This document shows positions 35,196 to 45,890 of a DNA stretch of 64,000 nucleotides, in pieces (position 1 is the stretch's first letter; every line of letters starts with the position of its first letter). The stretch is from assembly GCA_021432635.1 (NCBI GenBank), contig MU270020.1, positions 1,133,202 through 1,197,201 on the forward strand. Reading direction: 5' to 3'. Under the pieces are notes generated by a model. The model was not told where the DNA came from and ran no database searches. It saw only the letters and a program-made list of their open reading frames with translations. This DNA comes from Thozetella sp. PMI_491 (lineage: Eukaryota; Ascomycota; Sordariomycetes; Chaetosphaeriales; Chaetosphaeriaceae). Position numbers and translations under genes: made by a program.

Positions 35196-36304
35196 TAGCG
35201 CCTTCGAACCTACTCTTGTACATGTATAATACGACATATTGAGCGTCGATACCATAAAACCCACGTTTAAATACGTCCGTGAATAATAGAGGGGCGTGAA
35301 AAGACAAAAAAAAATGTTAACTCAACGCGGCTCACCTTTTTCAAAATCGCGGTCCCAGCAAATCACCCTCGAGTACATGTGCGCCTACAAATTTCTATTG
35401 ACAGGGTACCAATGCGATATTAACACTCTTCCAGCCGCCGCGGACATCCTTCGGACACGGGTCGTGTCTCATGAGTGGCGAGAGGGCATCCTAGACCCGG
35501 TCAACCGGCGCCTTGGATCACTACGCAATTACGCGTTTACCATGATCCGGATATCTGGGCTTGGCAGGGCTTGGGCTTAGGAGGCGAGGTCGCGTAATGG
35601 GGAAAGTATGGTAGCGACAACAGAGAACGGAACCCAATAGCAGGACATGTTATACCCCGGTCGCTGCGCGGTAGAGGACCACCGCTCCGCCGGTCCCCCG
35701 GCAAGGCATCCGAAATCGAGGCGGGGTTGTTGATCTATGGCCTAATGCGGCGACCGCTGCACTTCACTGAGAGAAATGATAGCAAAGTCCGATCAAGAGG
35801 CATTGAAATACATTAGAATGTTCTCCAGCGACGATGTATATATTTTCGTCCTGCCTTATTTGCAAATGATGGGTGTAACAGCGGTTACATCTCGCTACCG
35901 ACGCGAGACAACCCCGTATGTAGGTACCATATATGACTGGGGCGTTGGGCACCGCGTACAGGTTTGCTAGTGGGACCAGCCTTACTTCGCGCCAGCACAA
36001 CTTCTTCCTACATCGCCAACGGCCAAGACCATGTCCGTCAGGCTAACCGGGTGCTCGGTCCAAAGGTGAGAAGCGGCCCAATTATGACAAGACGGAGGAT
36101 ATATATCCGGGTTGTTGGTCGTGCTTGGCAAATTGCTACCTCATGGTAATTTACCCCGCGTCCGGTTCCCTCTATGGCGCAGGTCCGGTTCTAGGTACCC
36201 GTCACTGCTATTAATTGTTGACCCTCCATTCCCTCGCCCTAGGTGTGATGCAACTGTCCTAAGGGTCCAACGTCAAGCCAGTTCACCGAAGCACCTGTCT
36301 GATC
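35196..36304. other. Intergenic
   Basis: About 1.1 kb with no recognised gene. A 94-residue open frame at 35296-35580 (plus) has no motif. A stretch around 35780-35960 is AT-richer. Confidence 0.4.
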
Positions 36305-37433
36305 ATGAAGTCTTGCCAGCATACTGTTAAGCTCCTAGGAGCGGCATTGCTGCTACACGCCACTTTGGTGTCCTGCCAGTTTCATAGCCTTGCTAAGAAG
36401 GCTGGGCTAGAGTACTTCGGTACGGCCACGGACTCGCCAGGCCAACGCGAGCGCGCCGGCTTCGAGCCCACCTACGTTACATATGACACCCTATTCAGAG
36501 ACCCAAAGCAGTTTGGACAAACGACACCGACCAATGGCATGAAGTGGCTCTTTACCGAGCCTTCACCCGGAGTCTTCAACTACACCGAGGGCGAGATCGT
36601 AGCGTCGCTCGCTAAGGAGAACGGCAAGTTGCTTCGCTGTCACGCACTCGTCTGGCACAACCAGCTCGCACCATGGGTCGAGACCACCAATTGGACGGCC
36701 TCTGCTCTGCGAAGCGCGATAGTTCGGCATATTGAGCACGTTGCAGGGCACTGGAAAGGCCGCTGCTACGCCTGGGACGTCGTCAACGAAGCCCTTGACG
36801 AAGATGGCACATACCGCAAGTCCCTCTTCTACAATGTCCTTGGGGAGGAATACATCAAGCTCGCGTTCCAAACCGCAGCGCGTGTGGACCCGCATGCGAA
36901 GCTCTACTACAACGACTACGGCATTGAGAAAGAAGGCGTGAAAGCTGCCGGAGCGAGGCGGATCGTGAAGCTCTTGAAGGATGCTCATATCAAACTTGAC
37001 GGCGTCGGCTTGCAGGGCCACTTGCATGCCGAGACGCATCCAACCATCGATCAGCATATCGACGTCATGAAGTCCTTCACGGCCCTGGACGTTGACGTCG
37101 CGATTACCGAGCTCGACATTCGGATTCAGCTTCCCCTTAATGCAACGAACCTTGAAGGGCAGAAACAGGGCTACAAAGCGGTAGGTAGTCCAGAGAGAGG
37201 TACCTTTTCGCTCGCCACTTTGCTAATCATCGTGACAGATCGTCGGCGCATGTGTGCAAGTCGATGGATGCGCGGGGGTCACGCTCTGGGACTTCTACGA
37301 TGCCTTCAGCTGGGTCCCTGCAACATTCCCTGGCCAGGGAGCTGCTGGCATCTGGTACGATAACTTTACAATCCATTCAGCGTACTATGGCATCATCGAG
37401 GCGCTTCAAAACGGCACTTCGCAGCACCACTGA
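36305..37433 (+). CDS. Secreted GH10 endo-1,4-beta-xylanase
   Basis: Hydrolyses the xylan backbone outside the cell, with retention. Exons 36305-37180 and 37239-37433; 356 aa. Signal peptide at residues 1-24 (LLGAALLLHATLVSC). TIM-barrel motifs: FGTATDS near the start, MKWLFTEPSPGVFNYTEG, HALVWHNQLAPWV, acid/base Glu in WDVVNEALDEDG (about residue 161), LYYNDYGIE, GLQGHLH, and the nucleophile Glu in AITELDIRI (about 268). The second exon supplies GVTLWDFYDAFSWVPATFPGQG, the last barrel strand. There is no carbohydrate-binding module. Confidence 0.92.
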
Positions 37434-37599
37434 GCTGCGAGTTGTGGTAGGCCAAGTCTAGGTAATAGATATGCACAAGAGCTTAGCTTAATATGTATAG
37501 TGAAGTAATAAAATAGGGCGCAGAGCTGATTAATATAATCTTGGCGCAACTCCGTGGTATCATCATGTACCAAGGAAATACGGACCCCTGGGTAATCAT

Positions 37600-38572
37600 C
37601 TAGCACGAGCCTCCGGCTGAGTTGACGATGGTATTCCAGCTGCGGTCCGTCGAGAAGATCTGTAGAAATGGTTAGTTCAACCTGTGAGACGGTATGTAGC
37701 TAGCTTAGGCGAATTAGATGCTGACCTGGCCACGAACGAACGAGTCCCAGACCCCGTTTGCATAGGTAGTGTATTGACACTTGATTAGAATCTCGACGGC
37801 GTTGCTAAAGTACCACGTTAGTATTTACCCTCTTATGTCTGCATCCTTTGCCATGGGTTGACCGGGAACATACTCGGCGATCAGAGTGCACGGAATATGT
37901 GTCTCGAAGTTCTGGTCATTGCATAACCAGACGCCCGCGTTACTATTGCATGATACGCGGCTGCATCCTCCAGCACCCGGCTGTCCAGCAGGAGCAACGC
38001 AGTCGGCGTTACCAATGCTATATAGATATTTGATGTCCTCGGCGATGGGCAGCGCGTTGACGTAGTTCCCATAAGCGCATGTGTAGTCCTGATTAGACCC
38101 TTGTTAGCCCGTGTCCCAGCGGCAGTCTGACAGCCCAATCCGGCGAGGCTCTCTTACGCTAGAGGTGGGTGCAAGTCGCTTCTGAAGTGAGTCCACTTCT
38201 ACGGACTTCGTAGAGCTAACGCTGGTAATGCCAAGCTGCTCGTCGTAGTTGGGGTTCATGGAAACAATGGTCTCGTAAATTTCCTATGCAACGAAATGTG
38301 TTAGTGAATGGAAACCCCGAAGTCATGAACGTGCCAAGCTACCTGCCTTCGCTGTTCCTTGTAAGGTAACGGGAGCCTCGTTGGGGTGCACAACTCCGCG
38401 CCATGTGAGGGGCGAGGCTCCAGCAATACGTGCGGCGACACTATCCTGGGCGGGAAGCGCCTAGCCAATGGTTAGCCTTTGCGTAAGACCGCCAGCGAGA
38501 ATCTATCGGTGCAAAACGTACAGCGACGGATGCAGCGGCGGCGACGAAGCCGACACTTGTAGAGAACTTCAT
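37600..38572 (-). CDS. Secreted Cys-rich protein with Kex2 site
   Basis: Six exons: 38572-38522, 38460-38347, 38283-38158, 38088-37874, 37804-37726, 37659-37600; 214 aa, phase exact. Residues 1-17 are a signal peptide (MKFSTSVGFVAAAASVA) cut before LPAQ. A propeptide of about 80 residues ends in a Lys-Arg (DSLQKR), a typical Kex2 processing site, followed by a mature domain of about 116 aa with eight Cys (in YTCAYG, NADCVAP, GGCSRVSC, VWLCND, IPCT, KCQY and the C-terminal GGSC), enough for four disulphides. The family is not recognised. It could be an effector, antimicrobial or cell-wall protein. Intron 2 has a GC donor (aag|GCAGGT at 38346) with a normal AG acceptor; using GT one base later breaks the frame. 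It is convergent with the xylanase. Confidence 0.8.
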
Positions 38573-39545
38573 CCTTGGTTGCAAGTTTCGAGCGGGCCTT
38601 CAGACGATTGGCGATGCAGTTCGCGCGTTTGGGGAATAAGAGAAGCGACAGAGCTGATGAAGGTGGATTGCTGATATTCGCCGCGAGATGTGGGTAAAAT
38701 GATGCTTTAACATAGGCTCAAGCAATCTGCTCCCATAGTGAGCGTGTGGGGAGACTATCGAGTAGGATTCGGAAAGGTTGTATCGCGGGGTTGCAGTGTC
38801 GATGGCGCCGTGCTCGTAATAGCTACCTATTATTGACAGAGGTCTCCGGGTCCCCCGCCTAGCAGCTCTGGCTAGAGCTTGTTGCACGGGCTATCCGCTC
38901 CTTGCAACCGGTACTGTGACCCTGCCAAGGCAGGGGGGTTAAAGGGGCTGAATAGGATGCCTATCTTGGGTACCTAGATGAAGGATTGCCAGGTACGGGA
39001 GCTAAGCGGCTTAGCGTGAGCCTCATCAAAAGCACAGCTGACCGGGAATCCACGTGGGTGCAGCGCAGCCAGACTCCAGGGAGACGGGATGAACATCTAC
39101 CCGAATATTGGGTTGCCTACTACATAAGTGCAAGATGCGCGCCATAAGACCCTATTGCGGAAAAGTCGCATCGCGACATTGCGAATCCCTCCGGCATTGC
39201 CTGCCAGAAGTTTGCAGCTGCTGGGGGCTTTCCCCTAGTTCTAATTGCGAAGGATTCGAAACGGCCTGTCGCTTACCTCTAGCGCACCGGCCCGAATGGG
39301 AGCATGTAGTACCGCCACCTAGGTAGAAGGATCCAGATCCGCTAACTGACGTTTCGCGTATTGCGTACTAGATTGCTAGTCTAGTAGGACATTATGCATT
39401 CCTGGCGGCCGCTCTAGTAGCTTTATATCGTGACACCCGCACTCGCTCCCGTTATAAGCTACGACACGTTCGATAATGCGCATAGCTGGCCAAGGCTACT
39501 GCGACAGGTCTTTATCGTGAATTGCCCTTCTCGCGGAGACTCAAC
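38573..39545. other. Intergenic, divergent promoter region
   Basis: Between the divergent Cys-rich protein and GH43 genes. No coding frame with a motif is seen. Confidence 0.4.
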
Positions 39546-40654
39546 ATGGTGTTCGTCTCAAGGCTGGCAGCGTTGCTGCCGTTCGTCCCTGCGCTCGTCC
39601 AGGCCTATGCGAACCCCATCGGCTGCTCGGGCGACTGCTTCACCCACGATCCGGCAGTCATAAAGAGGGCGGACGGCAAGTACTTTCGCTTCTCGACGCT
39701 CGATGGAATTTCAATCAGGACCGCAACCGACTTAGCGGGGCCCTGGACCCAAGCCGGCAGCGTCATTCAGGGAGCCGGCATCATCAATGCGCCAGGGAAC
39801 ACAGTGCTTTGGGTATGGTTTTCGCTCCTCTGCCCTGTGTGCAATGGTTGCTTTTTTTTTTTTTTTTGCTAACTCGTCATTAGGCCCCGGACGTGTCCTA
39901 TATGCGAGGACTATACTACTTGTTCTACGCAGTCTCGACTTCGGGGTCAAAGACTTCCACCACTGGCTACGCTACCTCTCCGAGCCTCGATGCTGGCACC
40001 TGGACAGACCAGGGCGCCATCCTCTCGTCAACAGATTCCAGCCCCTATAATGCGATTGACGCCACCCTTGTGAACGGCACCAACCCCGATGAGTTCTACC
40101 TCGCTTGGGGATCCTACTGGGGCCAGATTTACCAGGCGCAAGTCGCAATCGATGGCCATTACGTATTTGTATCTGGGAACCAGAAGCAAATCGCGTACAA
40201 CCCCAACCCACAATACACCGAAGGCGCTTTCCTCTACCGCAAGGATTCGTACTATTACCTGTTCCTGAGCGTGGGCGTCTGCTGCACCTATACCACACGC
40301 CCAACCGCAGGCACCGAGTATCACGTCAATGTCTGCCGGAGCACCAGCCCGACGGGGCCGTTCGTGGACAAGAACGGCAACTCATGCACCAACGGAGGCG
40401 GCACCACCGTGCTCGCCAGCCACGACAATGTGTACGCCCCTGGAGGACAGGGCGTGTTGGTCGACGACAAGTACGGCGAGGTCCTATACTACCACTACTG
40501 TAAGTCCAGCGGAAGTCCCATATCGCATGTGATTAGCTTGGGAAACAATGCTGACCTCCCGTGTACAGTGGATCCTACCGTTGGTGTGGATTACAGCCAG
40601 TCTAAGTTTGGATTCAACAAGCTTGTCTGGGTCGATGGGTGGCCAACTGTCTAA
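39546..40654 (+). CDS. Secreted GH43 arabinan endo-1,5-alpha-L-arabinosidase
   Basis: A five-bladed propeller glycosidase that cuts arabinan side chains of pectin by inversion, outside the cell. Exons 39546-39812, 39884-40499, 40569-40654; 322 aa. Signal peptide at residues 1-19 (FVSRLAALLPFVPALVQA). The catalytic acids are recognisable: Asp in CFTHDPAVIKR (base, about residue 34), Asp in AIDATLVNG (pKa modulator) and Glu in QYTEGAFLY (acid). GQGVLVDDKYGEVLYYHY and the end FGFNKLVWVDGWPTV are the family's usual finish. The first intron contains a 17-base T run before its acceptor. Confidence 0.92.
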
Positions 40655-41055
40655 ACATATTGGTTACGCCATAGGGATTTCTCGGTACATATATTATTAC
40701 AACATAAGTTACCGTGTTGACATTGGGCCATCTGAAAATGGTAGCCCATGTAAACTGTAGAGTTGCCCCGGCCCAAGTTGAGGTTGTGACAAGCTGGAAC
40801 TTGGGTTTCATGCCTACGGATTGAACGCAGGCTGCTACAAATAGACGAATTGTACATAAATCGATGCATTTAAACTATCCTCACGGCCATTTATTATCCA
40901 AACTCCTGTGCTAGTAACAGGGTAAGCCTTCAAGCGATCGAACTTCATGGTCACGGCATTCGCAGTTGAGATGAGGCATTCGGTATCAAATGAAAGAGGT
41001 ATCATTCTATATGCAGGTTCCGTGAAAGTCTTAGAATATATACAAGAGAATTTGT
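40655..41055. other. Intergenic
   Basis: Between convergent GH43 and dioxygenase 3' ends; AT-richer than the genes; nothing is recognised. Confidence 0.4.
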
Positions 41056-42350
41056 TTAGAAGCCGAAGGCCCTCTTCCTGGCCGCAGCCGAGGCCGCGAC
41101 GCTAGAAGTCACAGAGCTGAGGGTGGTGGGGGTGGCACCGCTCGGGGCAGCGCTACCGCCGGGGGGAGCGCCGCCGCCGCCGCCCATGCCGCCGCCCGAG
41201 TTGGCGTTCGCCACGCCGCCGGACGCATAGTAGAAGGCGGCGGGGGTGACGGTCGAGGAGTAGGTGGTGTTGATGCCGAAGGCGAGCCACGCGAGGAGAC
41301 CGTCCTCAATGCTATCGCCGAGCAGGGTGTACTGCATCAGGGGGTCGACACCGTCGGTGGCGGCCTCCTCGCTCAGGATGCTGTCATCGGCGTTGGTAGT
41401 CAGGTCCTGGGTGTTGGTGCTGTAGGGGGCGACGGCCTCCACAGCAGAGATCAGGTCCTGGTCGAAGAAGGCCTGGCCGACGTGGCTGGCCGTGACGTCG
41501 TTGCCGAGCGTGCCGTTCACGTACAGGGTCGCGTTGGTGTGGACCATGATGTGGATGTGAGTGGCACGGCCGGTGTAGTGGCCGGGGAAGATGCTCTCAA
41601 ACTGCGCGACGCCGTCGACGTCGGTCTTCTGGATGCCGCGGAGCCAGGTGTTGTCGATGTTGGAAGCGTCGTCGGTGCCGGCGCCGTTTCCGCTGGCGAC
41701 GATGCCGCTGTAGACGCCAGTGGAGTTGCAGTGCCACATCTCCACGTAGACGCTGGGGATCGGCTCGCATGTGTCGACATCGATGACCTGGTAGTCGAGC
41801 ACGATGGGGACACCCCCTTGCTCCTCCACAATGTTGCTTCGGATGTATTCACCGCCCACGTCTAGTCGCACTCGCGGTTAGTGTCCCATCGTTGGTGGAG
41901 GAGCATCAGCAGCAAAGACTTACAGTACGGGCCCTGGGTGACGTCAGGGGTGAGGACGCACGACGAGTTGCCAGTGAAGATGGCCGACTCCTCGGTCCTC
42001 AGCGTGTACCCGAGATCAGTGGAGTTGTGAGACGCCGCGAGAACGGTGGCGCTATCGCGCTTCTTCAGGCCCCCTAGTCGACAGTTAGCACATCGTCAGG
42101 ATTTTAGGGTGGCGAACAACTGCTCACTCTTAGCCTGCATCTTCTCGACAAGCTTTGACCGACGCGCGTGGTTCCGGGCGTCAAGGCGCCTAGCGGCCAG
42201 CTTGCTAGCGCAGTGGCTAAGGTCGGCGCGCTTAACAGCGCCCAAGAAGTCGCGGCGCTCCTGGATTTCCTCGGTGAGGTCATGGCCGGGATGGGCCAAA
42301 GTGGAACCGGCGAGCAGCGCAAGGCTGCAGAGACTGTTGCTGAAACGCAT
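41056..42350 (-). CDS. Secreted intradiol ring-cleavage dioxygenase
   Basis: A non-haem Fe(III) enzyme cleaving catechol-type rings between the hydroxyls to muconates. Exons 42350-42128, 42073-41924, 41861-41056; 392 aa. Signal peptide at residues 1-19 (LCSLALLAGSTLAHPGH), so it acts outside the cell. A basic helical propeptide-like stretch follows (about 30-80). The core shows TQGPYYVGGEYIRS (first Tyr ligand), VDTCEPIPSVYVEMWHCNSTGVYSG (second Tyr region and WHCN), WLRGIQKTDVDGVAQF, and the His ligands in GRATHIHIMVH. The tail after about residue 340 is Gly/Pro/Ser/Thr-rich, possibly a linker or wall-association segment. This secreted subfamily is known in wood- and plant-associated fungi. 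It is divergent from a lactonase-like gene. Confidence 0.9.
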
Positions 42351-43248
42351 AGTGGTGGTGGAAAAGAATGAGTAGCGGAAGCGAAAGTAAAAGTGGTTGG
42401 AAACAACAGGAGATGCCGCGAAGAGGGGAGAGCTGCGATGCTGCTTTCTTCCATCAACCTGACGACGCCGGCGGCGAGCGCGCTTTTATGGCCGGAGGCA
42501 TCTCCCATCCCGAGGCAGTGCACATCTTGGCGATCGTTATATCATAGCGACATTTCGCGGCCTCGCCGGCCAGCCTTGCCTTGTGTGCTTGCGTGGACTG
42601 TCGGTGCTGGCACCCGAGGAGATCCACCCTGACAAAGCCAGAGCCGTTGACTCGTGGAAATGGCCCAGAGACTTGGCAAAGTAAGGAGGCCGAGGCCCCT
42701 CCTACCAAGGTGAAAGGCAATTAGACTGGGACAAGGTCCATCTGGATTACGTACCCGTCACGCCCCTTTCGCCTCCCCGCGTTCGGCCCTCCAGCGTGGG
42801 TGATCCCCGATGCGCTGGTGGGACGAACTGGATGTTTTGTTTCCCAACTTAGATCCGGCAGTTGGAGCGTTGGGATAGGTGGGTGTGGCACAGCACGGTA
42901 AACTAAGGGGGCCCTGGCAGCATCCCGGAATGTGGGCAGCATTGGCGCAATGCGTCCCCCACTCTTCCAGCACCGCACCCAAATTAGCCCAGGGGCAACA
43001 ACCAAAGTGTGCGTCACCCAGCTGCGTCACAGAGCCCGTGTGGAGCACGCCAGCCACCATCGTGATGCCGCCGCGCTGGGATGTTGGTAATTTGTGCAAA
43101 GCCATTGGCCAGCACAAGGCCTCAACCGAGGAGGCTCTCGGCCTCTAACTTAGTATATACTCTTGGCAGGCCTGCATCTTACCGTGTCCAGCTAGCTCAC
43201 CTCCGGGCCTGTCGACCATCTTTGCTGTGTTTCCCCTAGCCCCCTATC
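42351..43248. other. Divergent promoter between dioxygenase and lactonase genes
   Basis: 898 bp separating two divergent starts. A TATA-like box on the minus strand (cataaaag, plus-strand 42483-42490) lies about 135 bases upstream of the dioxygenase ATG. No coding frame with a motif is recognised. Confidence 0.4.
42483..42490 (-). promoter_or_regulatory. Candidate TATA box of dioxygenase gene
   Basis: cataaaag on the minus strand, about 135 bases before the ATG at 42350, a normal fungal distance. Position and sequence only. Confidence 0.35.
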
Positions 43249-44545
43249 ATGCGGCTGTGCGAGGTACTTTCTGGTGCGACACTGGCGGCCACGGCCCTGG
43301 CCGAGACTCACTACCTGTTCTCCGGCTTTTTCTCCGGCAGCACCATCGTCGGCCTCGAGTTCGACCCCGACGCGGGAACGCTGACGGTCGCCCAAAACAT
43401 TACCACAGATGCGGCTTCGGGTTCCAAATGGATTGAACTGGATGTGCGGACAGCCTTGGACCCAAGGAAACGCGGGACCGCGGCTAATATTCTTGTAGGA
43501 GGCTGCCAAAAACCTCTATGTGGGGACAACGGGCTACTTCCAGAGCTATTCCATCACGGACGACCTCAGCTTGGAATACCAGAGCAATGTCAGCCTTTCA
43601 GCTAACTGTACGTGGTTTGGTGACGACATTGTATGGCGCCGCTAAATTTTGCATAGGCTCGAACGCCAACTTTATAGTCAGCACGACATCTGACCCATAT
43701 ACCGTATTCGGCGCTCCCTACAGCGGCGGCTGCGCCTCTCTTGCGATCTCGGTGGGTGAATCCGGTATGCTTGAGGCGGCATTCGCGAATGTCACCTATG
43801 ACAGCGCCGCTGGGGTGCACGGATTGGCTCTAAGTGCCAACAACGACTTTGTCTACTCGGCAGACGATATGGGCAACGCCGTCTGGGCGCATTCGTACGA
43901 CAGTGCAACCGGTACTGTGGAAGAAATTCAGTACATCGCGGCGCCCACGGGTGCAAACCCGAGACATCTGATCGTCCACACCAACGGACTGTGGGTGTAT
44001 GTTGTCTACGAAGAGCTTAACCAGCTCGCCGTATACAGCCGGGACAACACAACCGGCCTGTTGACGGATACGAATACCACGTATCCTCTGATCCCTTCGT
44101 GTATGCTCTCCACCCGGAAACCCATTATCTCCAACTCTCGATACTGATGGCATTGTTGGCAGCATACACGAACACCTCGTCCTACTGGGCGGATGAGGTG
44201 AAGCTTTCCGTCCCGAGCGACGCGACCGCATCGCCCAAGTATCTGATCTGCGGCACACGTTCGCGCGAGACGTCGGCTCCGGGGTACGTATCGGCTTTCG
44301 CGCTCGATTCCGAGTCTGGCGCCATCACGGAGCAGCTGTTCCTCCTGCCGACAACCGCCAGCGGAGGATCTGCCAATGCGGTGTCGCCAGCCAAGTTCGA
44401 CGAGGCATATTTCGCCATCACCGACAGTGGATCGAACTTCATCGAGATTTGGAAGATCGAGGAGGGCGATGCATCCACCACGGCGTCCGCCATTGCCCAC
44501 CTTGCGTTGGCGAATGGGCCGGCCAATGCTGTGTGGTTGAGCTAG
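43249..44545 (+). CDS. Lactonase-family beta-propeller (carboxy-muconate lactonising enzyme-like), secreted
   Basis: A seven-bladed propeller of the fungal 3-carboxy-cis,cis-muconate cyclase/6-phosphogluconolactonase fold (Pfam Lactonase). Exons 43249-43443, 43499-43607, 43657-44100, 44163-44545; 376 aa. Begins with a hydrophobic N terminus (LCEVLSGATLAATALA) followed directly by THYLFSGFFSGSTIVGLEFD, the first blade, so it is probably exported, unlike the classical intracellular enzyme. Blade signatures include GVHGLALSANNDFVYSADD, GANPRHLIVHTNGLWVYVVYEELNQLAVY, and TRSRETSAPGYVSAFALD. In intron 3 the donor gtatgc (44101) is preferred over gtgtat because only it keeps frame. The head-to-head position with the secreted dioxygenase, whose product is a muconate, supports a shared pathway. 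Confidence 0.82.
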
Positions 44546-45890
44546 AGATTACGCGCTCCGTTCCATGTTAGCGGCGTCGACACTAGGCAGCGCTGTGCAC
44601 GCAAAATCTGTAATGTTGTGATGTATTGGCAAAATAGAGAATCGTTCCCGCCCCCCTCTGGATCAGACATTGCCAAGTCTGCACATACGATACAAATTGA
44701 CCGTCGTAGAACCCCTCAGTAGTCAGCGGAAACATCGTGAAAAATTGCCGTCACAGCTGGCCCTATCGAGGCATTTTGCCTGATAGAGAATGCGCTCCCG
44801 GGATTCGGGTCTTGCTCGCGCCCGGACTTCGCTTCACGACAAATATAGGGGCGTTGCCTAAAACGGCAGAACGCTGCGAGCAGTGCATTATCCGTCGTGA
44901 CAGATGCAGGATGCTCACTGACTAAGTGCCAAGGTAAAACGGCCTTGCCGACCGGTGGCCGCGGAGCACCCCTCATCGATTGGATAGCCTAGAGCAGTCA
45001 CCAATTACAACCACTTCGCTCTATAGGAGAGTCTTGGCGTACCGTGTTTTTGCTGCGGGAAATGCGTCCGCAACAGGAGAGGTTCTGTGTCGCTGTATTT
45101 GGCACCGGGCGATCCCGACCACACAAAAGCTACCACACACAACCCCGGCCCGGCCCATGATGGAATGTGCACATTTCGCAGCACTTGCAGCGCAGACAGT
45201 CTGCACGTCCGGTAGCAACATGGACACCTAACTCCGGAAAACAATAGGATGCATTTAGAAATCCCGAGTCCGTGGAAGTCTTTCGCGCAGTGGAACATTT
45301 TCTTGCATATAGCTGATGAGTGCTAAATTTGTTCCATCCGTGGCTGTCAGATAATGGCGTGGCTGTATTCCGTATCTGTATAGAAACCTGTGACCATTTA
45401 TCGCTCTACTGATGCCATAAGCATATCAAATCGTGTTGCTGCCGTCTAAGCCCTCCGGACTTCGCGCGCTCCGACCCTAACCTTGGGTTGCTAATCCTGC
45501 CACTGCGAAAAGGCTTTCGCCTGATCTGGGGGGGCTGCCTTTTCCTTCCCCGGCAAGTCAGGCAGGACCTTGTCGCACGGATCAGCCGTTTTCGCCCGCC
45601 CTGCGTCTTCGAAAATTCCCGGTTGGCCAATCCGCTTACACGCCCCTCGCATACCTCAATGAGAGAGCGGCCGTCACAGCCCAGTAAGGCGTTTACGATG
45701 ACATATAAAAAGGTTGGACGACGGCCATCAACACATTGCCACAATACTCAGAAGCCACAGTTAAACACGATTCAGTATATTAACATTCTACATCTACCCT
45801 TAACTTGCCCACCAACACTCGCCTGGTCTATCTAGCTAGACAGTTCAACCACCTACCGAACATCGAAAGGCCAGCCGCCGAGCTTCAAGC
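44546..45890. other. Intergenic, promoter of the monooxygenase-cyclase gene
   Basis: About 1.3 kb with no recognised gene. A TATAAAA box at 45704-45710 lies about 180 bases before the start codon of the next gene. Confidence 0.4.
45704..45710 (+). promoter_or_regulatory. Candidate TATA box
   Basis: TATAAAA in catataaaaagg, about 180 bases upstream of the ATG at 45891, followed by a pyrimidine/CA-rich leader typical of fungal 5' UTRs. Confidence 0.4.

Noticed and set aside
35296-35580. 94-aa plus-strand frame
   Set aside because: No recognisable domain or signal peptide, no partner exons and no promoter-like context.
41482-41865. Plus-strand 127-aa frame
   Set aside because: Shadow of the dioxygenase coding strand; low-complexity Val/Asp composition follows from the GC-rich opposite strand.
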